Below are positions 50,646 through 60,463 of a stretch of 64,000 bases of DNA, in pieces. Source of the DNA: Labrys monachus (lineage in GTDB: Bacteria; Pseudomonadota; Alphaproteobacteria; Rhizobiales; Labraceae); contig NZ_JAUSVK010000001.1 of assembly GCF_030814655.1 (NCBI RefSeq), forward strand, positions 6,393,001-6,457,000, written 5' to 3'. Below the pieces are notes generated by a model. That model saw only the letters and a program-made list of their open reading frames with translations, did no database searches and was not told where the DNA came from. The position numbers were made by a program, and so were the translations under genes. Positions within the stretch are counted from its first letter, which is position 1, and each line of letters opens with the position of its first letter.

Positions 50646-51713
50646 TCAGATCCAGCCCTGCAATTCGCGGCCGACGACGTGTTCGAGCACGCGCTGCCCC
50701 TCCTCGCTGTCGTTGAGGCAGGGAAGATAGGCGAATTTCTCGCCGCCGTGATGCAGGAAGATCTCGCGGTTCTCGACCCCGAGTTCCTCGAGCGTCTCCA
50801 GGCAGTCGGCGACGAAGCCGGGCGCGACGATGGCGATGCGCTTCACGCCCGCCTTCGCCAGGCCTTCCACCGTCTCGTCGGTGTAGGGCTTGAGCCATTC
50901 CTCCTTGCCGAAGCGCGACTGGAAGGTGATCCTGAGGCGCGCCTCGTCATAGCCGAGCGCCTCCCGCAGCAGCCGGCCGGTCTTCACGGCGAAGCAGTGA
51001 TAGGGGTCGCCCGCGAGCAGATAGGTCTTGGGAACGCCGTGGAAGGAGGCGAGCACCACCTCGGGCTCGAAATCAAGCCCGGCGAGGCTCGCCCGCACCG
51101 AGGCGGCCAGCGCCTCGATATAGACGGGATCGTCATGCCATTGCGGCGCGATCCTCACCGCCGGCTGCCAGCGCAGGGTCATCAGATGCTCGAAGGCCTT
51201 GTCGCAGACGGTGGCCGTGGTGGCGGCGGCATATTGGGGATAGAGCGGCACGATCAGGATGCGGTCGCAGCCGCGGGCGCGCAGCCCGTCCAGCCGCTCG
51301 GCGATCGAGGGGCTGCCGTAGCGCATGGCGAAATCGACGACGACGCGGCCGTCGCGGCCGGCAAATGCGCGCGCCAGCTTTTCGGTCTGGCGCCGGGTGA
51401 CGACGAGGAGGGGCGAGGCGTTTTCGGCCTGGTCCCAGATCGAGGCGTATTTCGCGCCGCTCTTGCCGGGGCGGGTGGTGAGAATGATGCCGTTGAGCAG
51501 CGGCCACCACAGCAGGCGCGACACTTCGATCACGCGGCGATCGGACAGGAACTCCTTCAGATAGCGCCGCATCGGCCAGTAGGTCGGCGCGTCCGGCGTG
51601 CCGAGATTGACCAGCAGCACGCCGATGCGCCCGCTCGCCGCCGCGCCGGGATGGTCGCCCGGAAAGGGGAGGGGCTGCGCCACGCCGGTGGAAAGAGAAG
51701 GGCCAGCCGTCAT
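50646..51713 (-). CDS. hemH: ferrochelatase
   Basis: HemH inserts ferrous iron into protoporphyrin IX, the last step of haem synthesis. The 355-residue protein has GVLLVNLGTPDAP near the start, the PLYPQYAAATTA block, and the catalytic His225 in ASFHGVPK, followed by RFGKEEWLKPYTD. It is monocistronic here and convergent with the IalB gene. Confidence 0.96.
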   Translation of the reverse strand: MTAGPSLSTGVAQPLPFPGDHPGAAASGRIGVLLVNLGTPDAPTYWPMRRYLKEFLSDRRVIEVSRLLWWPLLNGIILTTRPGKSGAKYASIWDQAENASPLLVVTRRQTEKLARAFAGRDGRVVVDFAMRYGSPSIAERLDGLRARGCDRILIVPLYPQYAAATTATVCDKAFEHLMTLRWQPAVRIAPQWHDDPVYIEALAASVRASLAGLDFEPEVVLASFHGVPKTYLLAGDPYHCFAVKTGRLLREALGYDEARLRITFQSRFGKEEWLKPYTDETVEGLAKAGVKRIAIVAPGFVADCLETLEELGVENREIFLHHGGEKFAYLPCLNDSEEGQRVLEHVVGRELQGWI

Positions 51714-51939
51714 CGATGATTTCGCCTCCGCCGCAAGGCCGCGCGGCGCGCGGGCGAGCCGCCCCGCCCGTCCTGCAGCCGACGGCCCCTACGTCCTTCA
51801 ACAGGTTGGCGCCTCCGCTTGCAACAAGATTATACGGCGTCATGTCTGCCCCGCCGCGCCGGCGATGCTCGATCAAATGGCGATGAGGCCTCGCGCAAGC
51901 CTCTTGCAGGAACGGGCGAAGCCCGATTATCCTTTCGGC

Positions 51940-52452
51940 ATGAAAACCGACGCTATCGAAATCCGTCTGGCCCGTCCGGACGACGCCAGCGACATCGCGG
52001 ATGTCCACGATGCGGCGTGGCGCAACGCCTATCGCGGCCTGATTCCCGGGCGTGAACTCGAGCGCCTGGTCGAGCGGCGCGGCGCCAAATGGTGGCGCAA
52101 CGCGATCGATCGCAAGACGCGGATCGTGGTGATGGCGTTCGGCGGCGTGATCGCCGGCTACGCCACCTATGGGCGCAACCGGGCGGTCGGCCTGCCCTAT
52201 CAGGGCGAGATCTTCGAACTCTATCTGCGGCCCGAATATCAGGGCATCGGCCTCGGCAAGCGCCTCTTCAACGCGGTGCGCCGCGACCTCAACGGCCATG
52301 CCGTCAAGAGCATCCTCGTCTGGGCCCTGGCGGACAACGACCGGGCCTGCGCCTTCTACCAGCGGCTCGGCGGCCAAGCCGTGGATACGATGGTGGAACG
52401 CTTCGGCGAGATCCAGCTCCGCAAGGTCGCTTTCGGCTGGCCGGCGGGCTGA
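51940..52452 (+). CDS. GNAT N-acetyltransferase
   Basis: The 170-residue protein begins IEIRLARPDDASDIADVHDAAWRN and has the acetyl-CoA-binding YLRPEYQGIGLGKRLFNAVRR segment, a typical GNAT. The substrate is unknown. I chose the ATG at 51940 because conservation begins there. It precedes ppa in the same direction by 127 bases. Confidence 0.85.
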   Translation: MKTDAIEIRLARPDDASDIADVHDAAWRNAYRGLIPGRELERLVERRGAKWWRNAIDRKTRIVVMAFGGVIAGYATYGRNRAVGLPYQGEIFELYLRPEYQGIGLGKRLFNAVRRDLNGHAVKSILVWALADNDRACAFYQRLGGQAVDTMVERFGEIQLRKVAFGWPAG

Positions 52453-52579
52453 GGTGCGGCGCGAGGCTTCCACCCGTCATCTTCAGGTTGAATCGCATCG
52501 TCGATCCGCATAAGGCTGCGCCGATGGGAGTGCCGGGGCATCGTGTCCCGGAAGCCTGCGTAACAGGATATGAAACACG

Positions 52580-53116
52580 ATGCGTATCGAGGCCGTCTCC
52601 ACCGGGCGCAATCCGCCGCATGAGATCAACGTCGTCGTCGAGGTTCCCGTCGGCGGGGAGCCCATCAAATACGAGATGGACAAGGAATCGGGCGCGCTGG
52701 TGGTGGACCGCTTCCTCTACACGCCGATGCGCTATCCCGGCAATTACGGTTTCATGCCCCATACGCTGTCGGACGACGGCGATCCGATCGACGTGCTCAT
52801 CGCCAACCAGCGCGGCATCATCCCCGGCGCGGTGATCGCGGTGCGTCCGGTCGGCGTGCTCAAGATGCGGGACGAATCGGGCGGCGACGAGAAGATCATC
52901 GCCGTGCCGGTGCCGCGTCTCACCCGCCGCTACGAGAAGGTGCACAACTACACCGACCTGCCGGAAATCACGATCAGGCAGATCGAGCACTTCTTCGAAC
53001 ACTACAAGGACCTCGAGACCAATAAATGGGTCAAGGTCGAGGGCTGGGGCGACGCCCGCGAGGCCGAGGCCATGATCCTTGCCGCCATCGAGCGCTACAA
53101 GGCCAGCAAGGGCTGA
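52580..53116 (+). CDS. ppa: inorganic pyrophosphatase
   Basis: The family-I pyrophosphatase hydrolyses pyrophosphate, driving biosynthesis. The 178-residue protein has the metal-binding DDGDPID (65-71), with YGFMPHTL before it and the [10 protein letters not shown] segment after. A palindromic repeat follows immediately. Confidence 0.97.
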   Translation: MRIEAVSTGRNPPHEINVVVEVPVGGEPIKYEMDKESGALVVDRFLYTPMRYPGNYGFMPHTLSDDGDPIDVLIANQRGIIPGAVIAVRPVGVLKMRDESGGDEKIIAVPVPRLTRRYEKVHNYTDLPEITIRQIEHFFEHYKDLETNKWVKVEGWGDAREAEAMILAAIERYKASKG

Positions 53117-53123
53117 TCCGGCA

Positions 53124-53223
53124 GCGCGGACATCCTGCCCGCAGCTCTGGGAATCCGAGGTAACGGCTTTCTCCCGGCCTGGGCTGGGAGAAGGAGCCGC
53201 GCCGTTTTCTGCAAACTCGGCGC
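53124..53223. repeat. palindromic intergenic repeat R, copy 3 (partial)
   Basis: This copy has one TTCTCCC...GGGAGAA hairpin, the tail TTTTCTGCAAACTCGGCGC and, at its other end, GCGCGGACATCCTG, which also stands beside copy 2 (45641-45654). It lacks the second hairpin. The tail abuts the stop codon of the dehydratase gene, and the element lies between convergent ppa and dehydratase genes. Confidence 0.7.
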
Positions 53224-54156
53224 CTATGCCGCGATGCTGTCGAGGGAGACGTTGGCGCCGCAGAGCAGGACGCCGATTCTTTCTCCCGGCGCCGGCCGAT
53301 AGGCACCGGCAAGGAGCGCGGCCAGGGCGGTGGCGCCGCCCGGTTCCAGCGCCACGCGCAGCCTGTCCCATGCGCACATCTGCGCGTCGCGTATGGCCCG
53401 GTCGGGCACCGTGACGGCCGAGGCGACGAAGCGGCTGGCGACGGCGTAGACGCGCGGCCCGCAATTGCGGGCGCCGAGCGAATCGGCGGCCAGGCTTTCG
53501 ACGCCGACATCCACCGGGCCGCCGGCTTCCAGCGCCGCCTTCAGGCATTGCGAGCCCTCGGGTTCCACCGAGACGATCCTGATCCGTCCGGCGAACCAGG
53601 CGGCGATGCCGGCGATCAGGCCGCCGCCGCCGGTCGCCACCAGCAGCGTATCGAGCTCGCCGCCCGACTGCTCCTCCCATTCGAGGCCGAGCGTGCCCTG
53701 GCCCGCCATGGTCGCCCAGGAATCGAAGGGATGGACCACGAGCGCGCCGCTCGCGGCGGCATAGGCATCGCAGGCGGCCTGCGCATCCGCATAGCGTTCG
53801 CCGCCGATCTCGAGATCGGCGCCGCGGGCGCGGATCGCCGCGATCTTGGCCGGGCTCGAGATCACCGGGACGAAGATCCTCGCCTTGTGCCCGAGCGCGC
53901 GCGCCGCATGAGCGACGGCGATGCCGTGGTTGCCGCCCGAAGCCGCCGCGACGCCGGCCGCCGGCACGGCCTGGGACAGGAGATTGTTGAAGGCGCCGCG
54001 CGGCTTGAAGGAGCCTGCATGCTGCATGAACTCGAATTTGAGCTGAACCGGATGATCGAAGCCGAAAGCGCCCGCCTCGATGGTCGCCAGGGGCGTGCGG
54101 CGGATATGCGGCGCAATGCGCCGCGCGGCGGCGCGAATGTCGTCAGGCGATATCAT
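53224..54156 (-). CDS. threonine/serine dehydratase-family PLP enzyme
   Basis: The 310-residue fold-type II PLP enzyme has the PLP Lys51 in SFKPRGAFNN, ASGGNHG, and the phosphate-binding GGGGLIAG loop. The family dehydrates threonine or serine to the 2-oxo acid, or racemises them. The short length without an ACT domain points to the catabolic or racemase-like group. I chose the start at 54156; the longer frame is not conserved. Confidence 0.88.
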   Translation of the reverse strand: MISPDDIRAAARRIAPHIRRTPLATIEAGAFGFDHPVQLKFEFMQHAGSFKPRGAFNNLLSQAVPAAGVAAASGGNHGIAVAHAARALGHKARIFVPVISSPAKIAAIRARGADLEIGGERYADAQAACDAYAAASGALVVHPFDSWATMAGQGTLGLEWEEQSGGELDTLLVATGGGGLIAGIAAWFAGRIRIVSVEPEGSQCLKAALEAGGPVDVGVESLAADSLGARNCGPRVYAVASRFVASAVTVPDRAIRDAQMCAWDRLRVALEPGGATALAALLAGAYRPAPGERIGVLLCGANVSLDSIAA

Positions 54157-54330
54157 CGGAAACTCGGCATGCAGCGTGAGGGCGGAACGGCCCGGGACGT
54201 TAGCCCGGCGCCGCGTCCACCGGCAATCCATTTCGACGGTCGTCGCGGTCCGGCGCCGACATCCGGCCATGGGCCCGCGCCGAAGGCAAGCCCGGGCGGG
54301 TCGAGCTTTACGGCCGTTCCACCGCCCTGA

Positions 54331-54387
54331 GCATTTTCCAGGAAAGCTGATCGGTTTTTCGATTCGGAAAATGCGTCAAGACAACAG
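54331..54387. repeat. palindromic repeat B, copy 2
   Basis: GCATTTTCC (54331-54339) and GGAAAATGC (54366-54374) form nine-base perfect arms, followed by GTCAAGACAACAGG. It aligns without gaps with 34045-34101. Unlike most repeats here it lies between two genes in tandem, ending just before the DUF1223 stop. Confidence 0.65.
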
Positions 54388-54390
54388 GCT

Positions 54391-55104
54391 CTAAGGCCAC
54401 TTCATGGCCGCGCCGAGGATGGCTCCGGGCATGCCGCGTATGCTGGCCTGCACCAGCACGACGAAGCTGTCGGCGCCCGGCGCCCCGACATCCGCCGAGG
54501 TCAGCCTCAGCGTCGCTGCCTTGCCGTCATAGTCGGCGACCTTGCGAAAACCCCTGACCACGTTGGAATAGGTCACGGTGCGGCCGGTGTTCTCGCCCCG
54601 CTCGATCTTCACGTCGGCCTTGTGTTCGACCGGCACGACCCAGACCTCGCCCCGCGCCGTGCTGCCGCCCAGCGCAACCTCATAGTCGCCGCTCGACCCC
54701 GAAATCGATACGGGCACGGAGAGGACGCCGACCTTCCTGCCGGCAGCGTCGATGGCGCGATCGACCTCCTCGCCATTCGAGCCGACGGCGTGGAGGACGC
54801 CGTCGACGACGATCTGCGGGGTATAGACAGCCCGGTCGCCGCGGGCCTCCGCATAGGCGCGCTGGCGCTGGGAGAAGCCGTGATTGGCCAGGGTATCCTT
54901 CCAGCCGAGATAATCCCAATAGTCGACCGGCAGCGACAGGGCGATGAGGTTGGGATCGAGCACCCACCGGTTCATCATCCGGTCGGCGGGCGGGCAGGAG
55001 GAGCAGCCCTGGCTCGTGAAAAGCTCGATCACCGCGCGCGGCTGGGCGAAGGCCGGCCCTCCGAAGGCCAGCATCGTCAATGCTGCAACAACGATCCGAC
55101 GCAT
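54391..55104 (-). CDS. DUF1223 thioredoxin-fold exported protein
   Basis: The 237-residue protein has a signal peptide (RRIVVAALTMLAFGGPAFA) and a thioredoxin-like domain with Cys34 and Cys37 in TSQGCSSCPPAD. The DUF1223 domain is widespread in alphaproteobacteria and its function is unknown; a thiol-disulphide role in the periplasm is an inference. I chose the ATG at 55104, where the signal peptide starts. Confidence 0.87.
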   Translation of the reverse strand: MRRIVVAALTMLAFGGPAFAQPRAVIELFTSQGCSSCPPADRMMNRWVLDPNLIALSLPVDYWDYLGWKDTLANHGFSQRQRAYAEARGDRAVYTPQIVVDGVLHAVGSNGEEVDRAIDAAGRKVGVLSVPVSISGSSGDYEVALGGSTARGEVWVVPVEHKADVKIERGENTGRTVTYSNVVRGFRKVADYDGKAATLRLTSADVGAPGADSFVVLVQASIRGMPGAILGAAMKWP

Positions 55105-55290
55105 GGGTCTCGTCCAAAATGAGTTCGTTCGAAATTCGGCCGTGGATATGCTTTCCGGCATAGCGCGGGCGGAAGCAAGGCGCGAGTAACGCTGTGGTGA
55201 GCACGGCGTCGCGCCGGAAATTGTGAAGAGCCGTGAAGAACGGTCATCGCCCCGGCGGGATCGGCGCCCAACGGCGATGCCTGATGGGGC

Positions 55291-56028
55291 TCAGCCCCGC
55301 TCGCCCGTTCCCGGGCGGACCGGAGGGATGTCGACCTTTTCGGGACGGCCCATCACGGAGGAGGCGATGTAGATACGGGCATAGCCTTCCTTGACGGCCT
55401 CGACGATCTGGTCGAGCCGCCGGTCGATATGCTCGCCGAGAAGGGATTTCGCACGGTCCTCGTCCCGGTCCATCGCCGCCTGGAGGATGGCGCGGTGTTC
55501 AGACTGGGTGACGCTGCGCCGGCCGTTCTCCATGTCGATCCAGCGGACGAAACGGATGCGGCCGCTGATCTTCTCCAGGAGCTGCACCAATTCGTGATTG
55601 CCGCTCAGCGCGATCATGCGGTTGTGGAAGATCTCGTCGAGTTCGACGAGATCGGCAATGGTCCGGCCCGGAATGTCGGCCGAACTGGTATCGAGAAAAT
55701 CGCGGATCGCCTCCAGATCGGGTGCCTTGGCCCGCTGGATCGCCAGTCCGATACCCGACACCTCGATGCTCTTGCGAACCTCGTAGAGGTCGAAGATCTC
55801 CTGCGGGTCGAGCGCCCGCCGGAAGAAACCCTGCTGCGGGACGAAGTCGAGATAGCCGTCGGCGACGAGCCTGTTCAGGGCTTCGCGCAGCGGCGTCCGG
55901 CTCACCCCGAGCTTTTTTGCCAGGGCGACTTCGTTGATGCGTTCCGAAGGCCGCAGCTGGAAAGCGATCGCCATGGTCGTGAGCTCTCCGTAAACCCACT
56001 CCACGGTGCTTTCCTGCTCATCAGCCAT
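55291..56028 (-). CDS. GntR-family regulator, FCD (FadR) type
   Basis: The 245-residue protein has a winged helix-turn-helix (about 12-80, with INEVALAKKLGVSRTPLREALNRLVADGYLDFVPQQGFF) and an all-helical FCD ligand-binding domain with the acidic and His residues of the metal site (LDEIFHNRMIALSGN, SEHRAILQA). I chose the ATG at 56028 because GGAGG lies six bases upstream; ATGs at 56052 and 56040 are possible. It is divergent from the MFS-ThDP cluster and probably regulates it. Confidence 0.9.
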   Translation of the reverse strand: MADEQESTVEWVYGELTTMAIAFQLRPSERINEVALAKKLGVSRTPLREALNRLVADGYLDFVPQQGFFRRALDPQEIFDLYEVRKSIEVSGIGLAIQRAKAPDLEAIRDFLDTSSADIPGRTIADLVELDEIFHNRMIALSGNHELVQLLEKISGRIRFVRWIDMENGRRSVTQSEHRAILQAAMDRDEDRAKSLLGEHIDRRLDQIVEAVKEGYARIYIASSVMGRPEKVDIPPVRPGTGERG

Positions 56029-56085
56029 GCGGGCCTCCATGCTCGCAGCCATACCATAACTGCATAGCGACCTCAAAGGACACTC

Positions 56086-56107
56086 CTGAATTTTTATCTG
56101 TATTCAG
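56086..56107. promoter_or_regulatory. candidate GntR operator
   Basis: CTGAAT (56086-56091) and ATTCAG (56102-56107) form an inverted repeat around ten A/T-rich bases in the 149-base gap between the GntR gene and the MFS gene. It is assigned by position only. Confidence 0.4.
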
Positions 56108-56177
56108 CATTGCATTTCGCGGCCGTTGTCATAAAACATCCGCCGGTCGCGCTCGAGGCGCGCTGCGGGATGGAAGC

Positions 56178-57419
56178 ATGCAAGGCTGGTTCACAGACCT
56201 GACGGCAGTCGAAAGAAGGACGTTCTGGGCCTGCTTTTCCGGCTGGGCGCTGGACGCGATGGATGTCCAGATCTACGCGCTCGCCATGCCGACCCTGATT
56301 GCGGTCTGGGGGCTGACCAAGTCGCAGGGCGGCACCCTGGCGACGACGGCGCTGGTCGTCTCCTCGCTCGGCGGCATCATCGCCGGGTTCCTCGCCGACC
56401 GGATCGGCCGCAAGAAGGTCCTGCAGATCACCATCCTCTGGTTCTCGGTCTTCACGGCACTGTCGGGCTTCACCCATTCCTTCGGCGAACTGATGGTCAC
56501 CCGCAGCCTGCAGGGCCTCGGCTTCGGCGGGGAATGGGCGGCAGGCGCCGCGCTGATGAGCGAGGTGATCCGCAAGGAATATCGCGGCCGGGCCGTCGGC
56601 GCCGTGCAGAGCGGCTGGTCCGTGGGCTATGGCGCTGCGGCCATCCTGTTCGCCATCGTCTTCTCCGTCCTGCCGCGCGATATCGCCTGGCGCGCCATGT
56701 TCTGGATCGGCCTGCTCCCGGCCGTTGCGGTGCTGTTCTTCCGGCGCAACCTCGAAGAGCCGGAGGTGTTCCTGCAGACGCGCCGCCTGCAGGAAAAGAG
56801 CGGGGCACGGGTTCGCATCGGCGAGATCTTCGAAAGGCCGCTCCTCGGCCTGACAGCGGCGGCAAGCCTGCTCGCGGCGGCCTCGCTCGGCGGCAACTAC
56901 ACCATCCTCAGCTGGCTCCCGACCTATCTGGCCGAAAGCCGCCATCTCTCGGTCCTGGGCACCGGCGGCTACCTCATCGTCAACATTGCCGGGTCCTTCT
57001 GCGGCTATCTGAGCGCCGCCCACCTGAGCGACTTCCTCGGGCGCCGCAAGACCTTCGTGATCTGCGCGATCTGCGCCGCGGTGGTGGTGGCCTTCTACAT
57101 GTTCGCGCCGATCGGCGATGTCGCCACGCTCCTGCTCGGCTTTCCGCTAGGCTTCTTCCAGTCCGGCATCGTCTCCGGCATGGGCGCCGCCTTCGCCGAG
57201 ATCTATCCGACCCGCGTCCGCGCCACGGGGCAGGGCTTTTCCTACAATTTCGGACGGGGCCTCGGCTCGCTGATCCCGGCTCTCGTCGGCGTCATCGCCC
57301 TGCCCCTGGGGCTGAACAACGCCATCGGCATCTGCGCCGCCGCCGCCTACGCCGTCGCGGTGATCGCCGCCCTCATGCTTCCCGAGACCAAAGGCAAGGA
57401 GTTCACCGCCCATGACTGA
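56178..57419 (+). CDS. MFS transporter, acid:proton symporter type
   Basis: The 413-residue protein has about 12 transmembrane segments and MFS signatures (GFLADRIGRKKVL; RSLQGLGFGGEWAAGAALMSEVI; HLSDFLGRRKTFV). The pattern suits aromatic-acid or other organic-acid:proton symporters, though substrate is inferred. The 3' end overlaps the ThDP enzyme by eight bases, so uptake and metabolism are probably coupled. Confidence 0.88.
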   Translation: MQGWFTDLTAVERRTFWACFSGWALDAMDVQIYALAMPTLIAVWGLTKSQGGTLATTALVVSSLGGIIAGFLADRIGRKKVLQITILWFSVFTALSGFTHSFGELMVTRSLQGLGFGGEWAAGAALMSEVIRKEYRGRAVGAVQSGWSVGYGAAAILFAIVFSVLPRDIAWRAMFWIGLLPAVAVLFFRRNLEEPEVFLQTRRLQEKSGARVRIGEIFERPLLGLTAAASLLAAASLGGNYTILSWLPTYLAESRHLSVLGTGGYLIVNIAGSFCGYLSAAHLSDFLGRRKTFVICAICAAVVVAFYMFAPIGDVATLLLGFPLGFFQSGIVSGMGAAFAEIYPTRVRATGQGFSYNFGRGLGSLIPALVGVIALPLGLNNAIGICAAAAYAVAVIAALMLPETKGKEFTAHD

Positions 57420-59112
57420 CGCCGCCGCCGATCCTCTCCCTGACGCCGCCCGGCGCAGCAACGCCCGGACCGGCGGACAGCTGATCGTCGACGGTCTCGC
57501 CGCCAACGGGGTGGAGCGCGTCTTCTGCGTGCCCGGCGAGAGCTATCTCGACGTGCTGGACGCCCTCCATGCGACGCCGCAGATCGATGTCGTGGTCTGC
57601 CGCCACGAGGGCGCCGCCGCCAACATGGCCGAGGCCGACGGCAAGTCGACGGGCCGCCCCGGCATCTGCTTCGTGACGCGCGGGCCCGGTGCCACGCATG
57701 CCAGCATCGGGGTGCACATCGCCTTCCAGGATTCGACGCCGATGATCCTCTTCGTCGGTCAGGTCGAACGCTCGGTCCGGGGCCGCGAAGCCTTCCAGGA
57801 GATCGACTACCGGGCCATGTTCGGGCCTGTCGCGAAATGGGCGGTCGAAATCGACGATCCGGCCCGGATTCCGGAAATCCTGGCGCGGGCCTTCCGCACG
57901 TCGATGTCCGGACGCCCCGGCCCTGTCGTCGTGGCCCTGCCGGAAGACATGCTCGCCGAGGCGGCCGCCGTCGACGACATCCTCGTCCGGTCGGCCCCCT
58001 CCGCCAGCCTTTCCGCCGGGGATATCGAGCGGATCGCCGGCCTCCTCGATACGGCCCGGGCCCCCCTCCTCATCGTGGGCGGCGGCGGGTGGACGGCGCC
58101 GCAGCGAGCGGATCTGGAACGCTTCGCCGTCGCCCACGACCTTCCGGTCGCCGTTTCGTTCCGCCGCCAGGACGCGCTCGACAATCTGCATCCGACCTAT
58201 GCCGGCCATCTCGGGCTCGGCGTCTCGCCCGCCCTGGCGCAGCTGGTGAGGACGTCGGACCTCCTGATCGTGCTCGGCTCCCGGCTCGGCGACGTCACGA
58301 CGTCGGGCTATGCGCTGCTGGACGGCCCGATGGCCACGCAGACGCTCGTCCATATCCATCCCGATCCCGACGAGATCGGCCGCGTCTTCCAGGCGCTGGT
58401 CGGGATCGCGGCCCCGGCCGGCGCCTGCCTCGCCCAGCTTGCCGCCCTGCCCGGCCGGGGCGAGCGGCCGTGGCGGCGGCGGATGGAGCAGGGCCATGCC
58501 GACTATCTCGCCTTCAGCGATCCGGCGCGAGTCACGCCGCCGGTCAGCGGCGTCGATCTCGCCCGTGTCGTCGCGCTCGTCGGCGAGCAGGCTGAAAGCG
58601 GCACGGTGATCACCAACGGTGCCGGCAACTACACCGTCTGGGTGCATCGCTTCCATCGCTTCCGCCAGGCCCATTCGCAGCTCGCGCCCACCAATGGATC
58701 GATGGGCTACGGCCTTCCCGCCGCTGTCGCGGCCAAGCTCCGCAATCCCGAGAAGACCGTCGTCTGCTTTGCCGGCGACGGCTGCTTCCTGATGTACCCG
58801 CAGGAAATGGGCACCGCCCTGGCGAATGGGGCGGCCATCATCGTGATCATCGTCAACAACGGCCGCTACGGCACCATCCGCATGCATCAGGAGCGGCGCT
58901 TTCCCGGCCGGCCGATGGCGACCGACATCCGCAATCCCGACTTCCAGCTGTTGGCCCGCGCCATGGGCGCCCATGCCGAAAGGGTCGAGGCCACGGACGA
59001 TTTCCTGCCCGCCTTCCGCCGGGCGCAGCAGGCCGGGCGGCCGGCGATCATCGAGCTCGTCACCGATCCCGACCAGTTGACCCCCGACAGGCGCATCACG
59101 CCGGCAGCGTGA
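57412..59112 (+). CDS. ThDP-dependent enzyme, acetolactate synthase-like
   Basis: The 566-residue protein has all three domains of the family: the N-terminal pyrimidine-binding domain with Glu66 in CRHEGAAANMAEA, a central domain, and the PP domain with the ThDP motif GDGCFLM...NNGRYGT (about 459-487). It could be a 2-oxo acid decarboxylase (benzoylformate or phenylpyruvate type), a sulphoacetaldehyde acetyltransferase-like or an acetolactate synthase-like enzyme; no ilvN subunit is present. It overlaps the MFS gene and the next frame. Confidence 0.88.
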   Translation: MTDAAADPLPDAARRSNARTGGQLIVDGLAANGVERVFCVPGESYLDVLDALHATPQIDVVVCRHEGAAANMAEADGKSTGRPGICFVTRGPGATHASIGVHIAFQDSTPMILFVGQVERSVRGREAFQEIDYRAMFGPVAKWAVEIDDPARIPEILARAFRTSMSGRPGPVVVALPEDMLAEAAAVDDILVRSAPSASLSAGDIERIAGLLDTARAPLLIVGGGGWTAPQRADLERFAVAHDLPVAVSFRRQDALDNLHPTYAGHLGLGVSPALAQLVRTSDLLIVLGSRLGDVTTSGYALLDGPMATQTLVHIHPDPDEIGRVFQALVGIAAPAGACLAQLAALPGRGERPWRRRMEQGHADYLAFSDPARVTPPVSGVDLARVVALVGEQAESGTVITNGAGNYTVWVHRFHRFRQAHSQLAPTNGSMGYGLPAAVAAKLRNPEKTVVCFAGDGCFLMYPQEMGTALANGAAIIVIIVNNGRYGTIRMHQERRFPGRPMATDIRNPDFQLLARAMGAHAERVEATDDFLPAFRRAQQAGRPAIIELVTDPDQLTPDRRITPAA

Positions 59113-59153
59113 TGCGTTTTCCTTCGATTGACCTGAGCAGAGGCATTTCAGCC

Positions 59154-60353
59154 ATGTCCGCAGACGAGAAAACCGATCGCAAGCCAACGGGCCGCCCTCC
59201 GGCGAAGGCGGCGGCGGTGGCGGCGATGCTTGCCGCCGGCCTGCTGTCGGCGACGGCGCAGGCCGAACCGCTGATCATCTCCGCCAATGACGGGCTGAAC
59301 CAGATGGTCGATGGGGCCTATCACGTCAGGCCGGGTGCGCAGCATGGCTCGCTCGCCGGCTTCGACGCCTCGCAGTTTCCGCCGCGAAAGCTCTGGGAGA
59401 TCCCCGCCGATCATTCGGCCGTCGGTCCGCCGGCTGGCGTCGCCGTGTCCCGCGACGGCCATTTTGCCTATGTCTCGAATCCGGCCGTGCCCGACCCGCA
59501 GCATCCGGACAAGCCCGCGGCCCCGGCCGAACTCCAGATCGTCGACCTGAAGGCTGCTCCGCCTGCCGTCGTCGACAGGCCGAAGCTCGCCACCAGACCC
59601 TGGGGCATCGCCCTGAACCGAGCCGGCACGCTGCTGCTCGCGGCGAGCGGCAAGGGTGCGGTCTATGTCCTGGTTCTCGACGGAGGCAAAGTCGTCTCCT
59701 CCGGGGCGGTCGATGTCGGCACGGAGACGGCCAGGGTCATGAGCGTGGCAATCACGCCCGACGGCAGATGGGCGCTGGCGACCAAGCGTGGCGAGAACAC
59801 CGTTGCCGTCCTCAGGATCGAGGGAACGAGCGTTTCCTATACGGGACGGGACATCACCACAGGCTCCAACCCCTACAGCGTCGTGATCAGCCCGGATGGA
59901 AGCCGGGCAGCCGTCACCGATATCGGGCGCAGTTCCGGCGATGCCGATGCCGTTACCCTCGTCGACCTGGCCTCGCCGACCTTTCACGCCGCGGGCGTGG
60001 TGCCGGTGGCGGCGACACCGGAGGCCGTCACCATCTCGCCGGACGGGCGGTTCATGGCGGTGACGTCGATCAACGGCAGCAATATCGCCCATGGCAAGCC
60101 GGGATCGTCCTCGGTGTCGCTGATCCAGGTCTTCGACCTGGCGAAGCCGCTGCCGGTCCTCGCCGCCACGGCCGAGGTGAGCGCCAACGCCCAGGGCGTG
60201 CAGTTCACGCCGGATTCGCGCCATCTGCTCGTGCAGGAATTCGCCCTCGACCGGATTTCGCTGTTCGATTTCGACGGTACGCATCTGTCCAGGCTCGAGG
60301 CGGCGCTTCCCCTCGGCGGCGGCCCTTCCGCCATCGCTGCGACCTTTCCGTGA
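59154..60353 (+). CDS. exported beta-propeller protein (YncE/lactonase-like)
   Basis: From the ATG at 59154 the protein has 399 residues with a Sec signal (AAAVAAMLAAGLLSATAQA) and about six to seven propeller blades, each marked by SPDG or NRAG turns (VSRDGHFAYVSNP; ITPDGRWALATKR; ISPDGSRAAVTD; ISPDGRFMAVTS). The frame is open from a GTG at 59109 that overlaps the ThDP stop; I prefer 59154 for its upstream GAGG. Enzymatic function is unknown. Confidence 0.82.
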   Translation: MSADEKTDRKPTGRPPAKAAAVAAMLAAGLLSATAQAEPLIISANDGLNQMVDGAYHVRPGAQHGSLAGFDASQFPPRKLWEIPADHSAVGPPAGVAVSRDGHFAYVSNPAVPDPQHPDKPAAPAELQIVDLKAAPPAVVDRPKLATRPWGIALNRAGTLLLAASGKGAVYVLVLDGGKVVSSGAVDVGTETARVMSVAITPDGRWALATKRGENTVAVLRIEGTSVSYTGRDITTGSNPYSVVISPDGSRAAVTDIGRSSGDADAVTLVDLASPTFHAAGVVPVAATPEAVTISPDGRFMAVTSINGSNIAHGKPGSSSVSLIQVFDLAKPLPVLAATAEVSANAQGVQFTPDSRHLLVQEFALDRISLFDFDGTHLSRLEAALPLGGGPSAIAATFP

Positions 60354-60463
60354 CCTGCCTCCCAATCGATTGACCTGCCGGAATGCAGGATCGATCCGCC
60401 GCCCGAAATCGAGCCTGGGGCGGATGCGACAAAGATGTGGCTCGCTGTTCCAAGGAGAAGACT

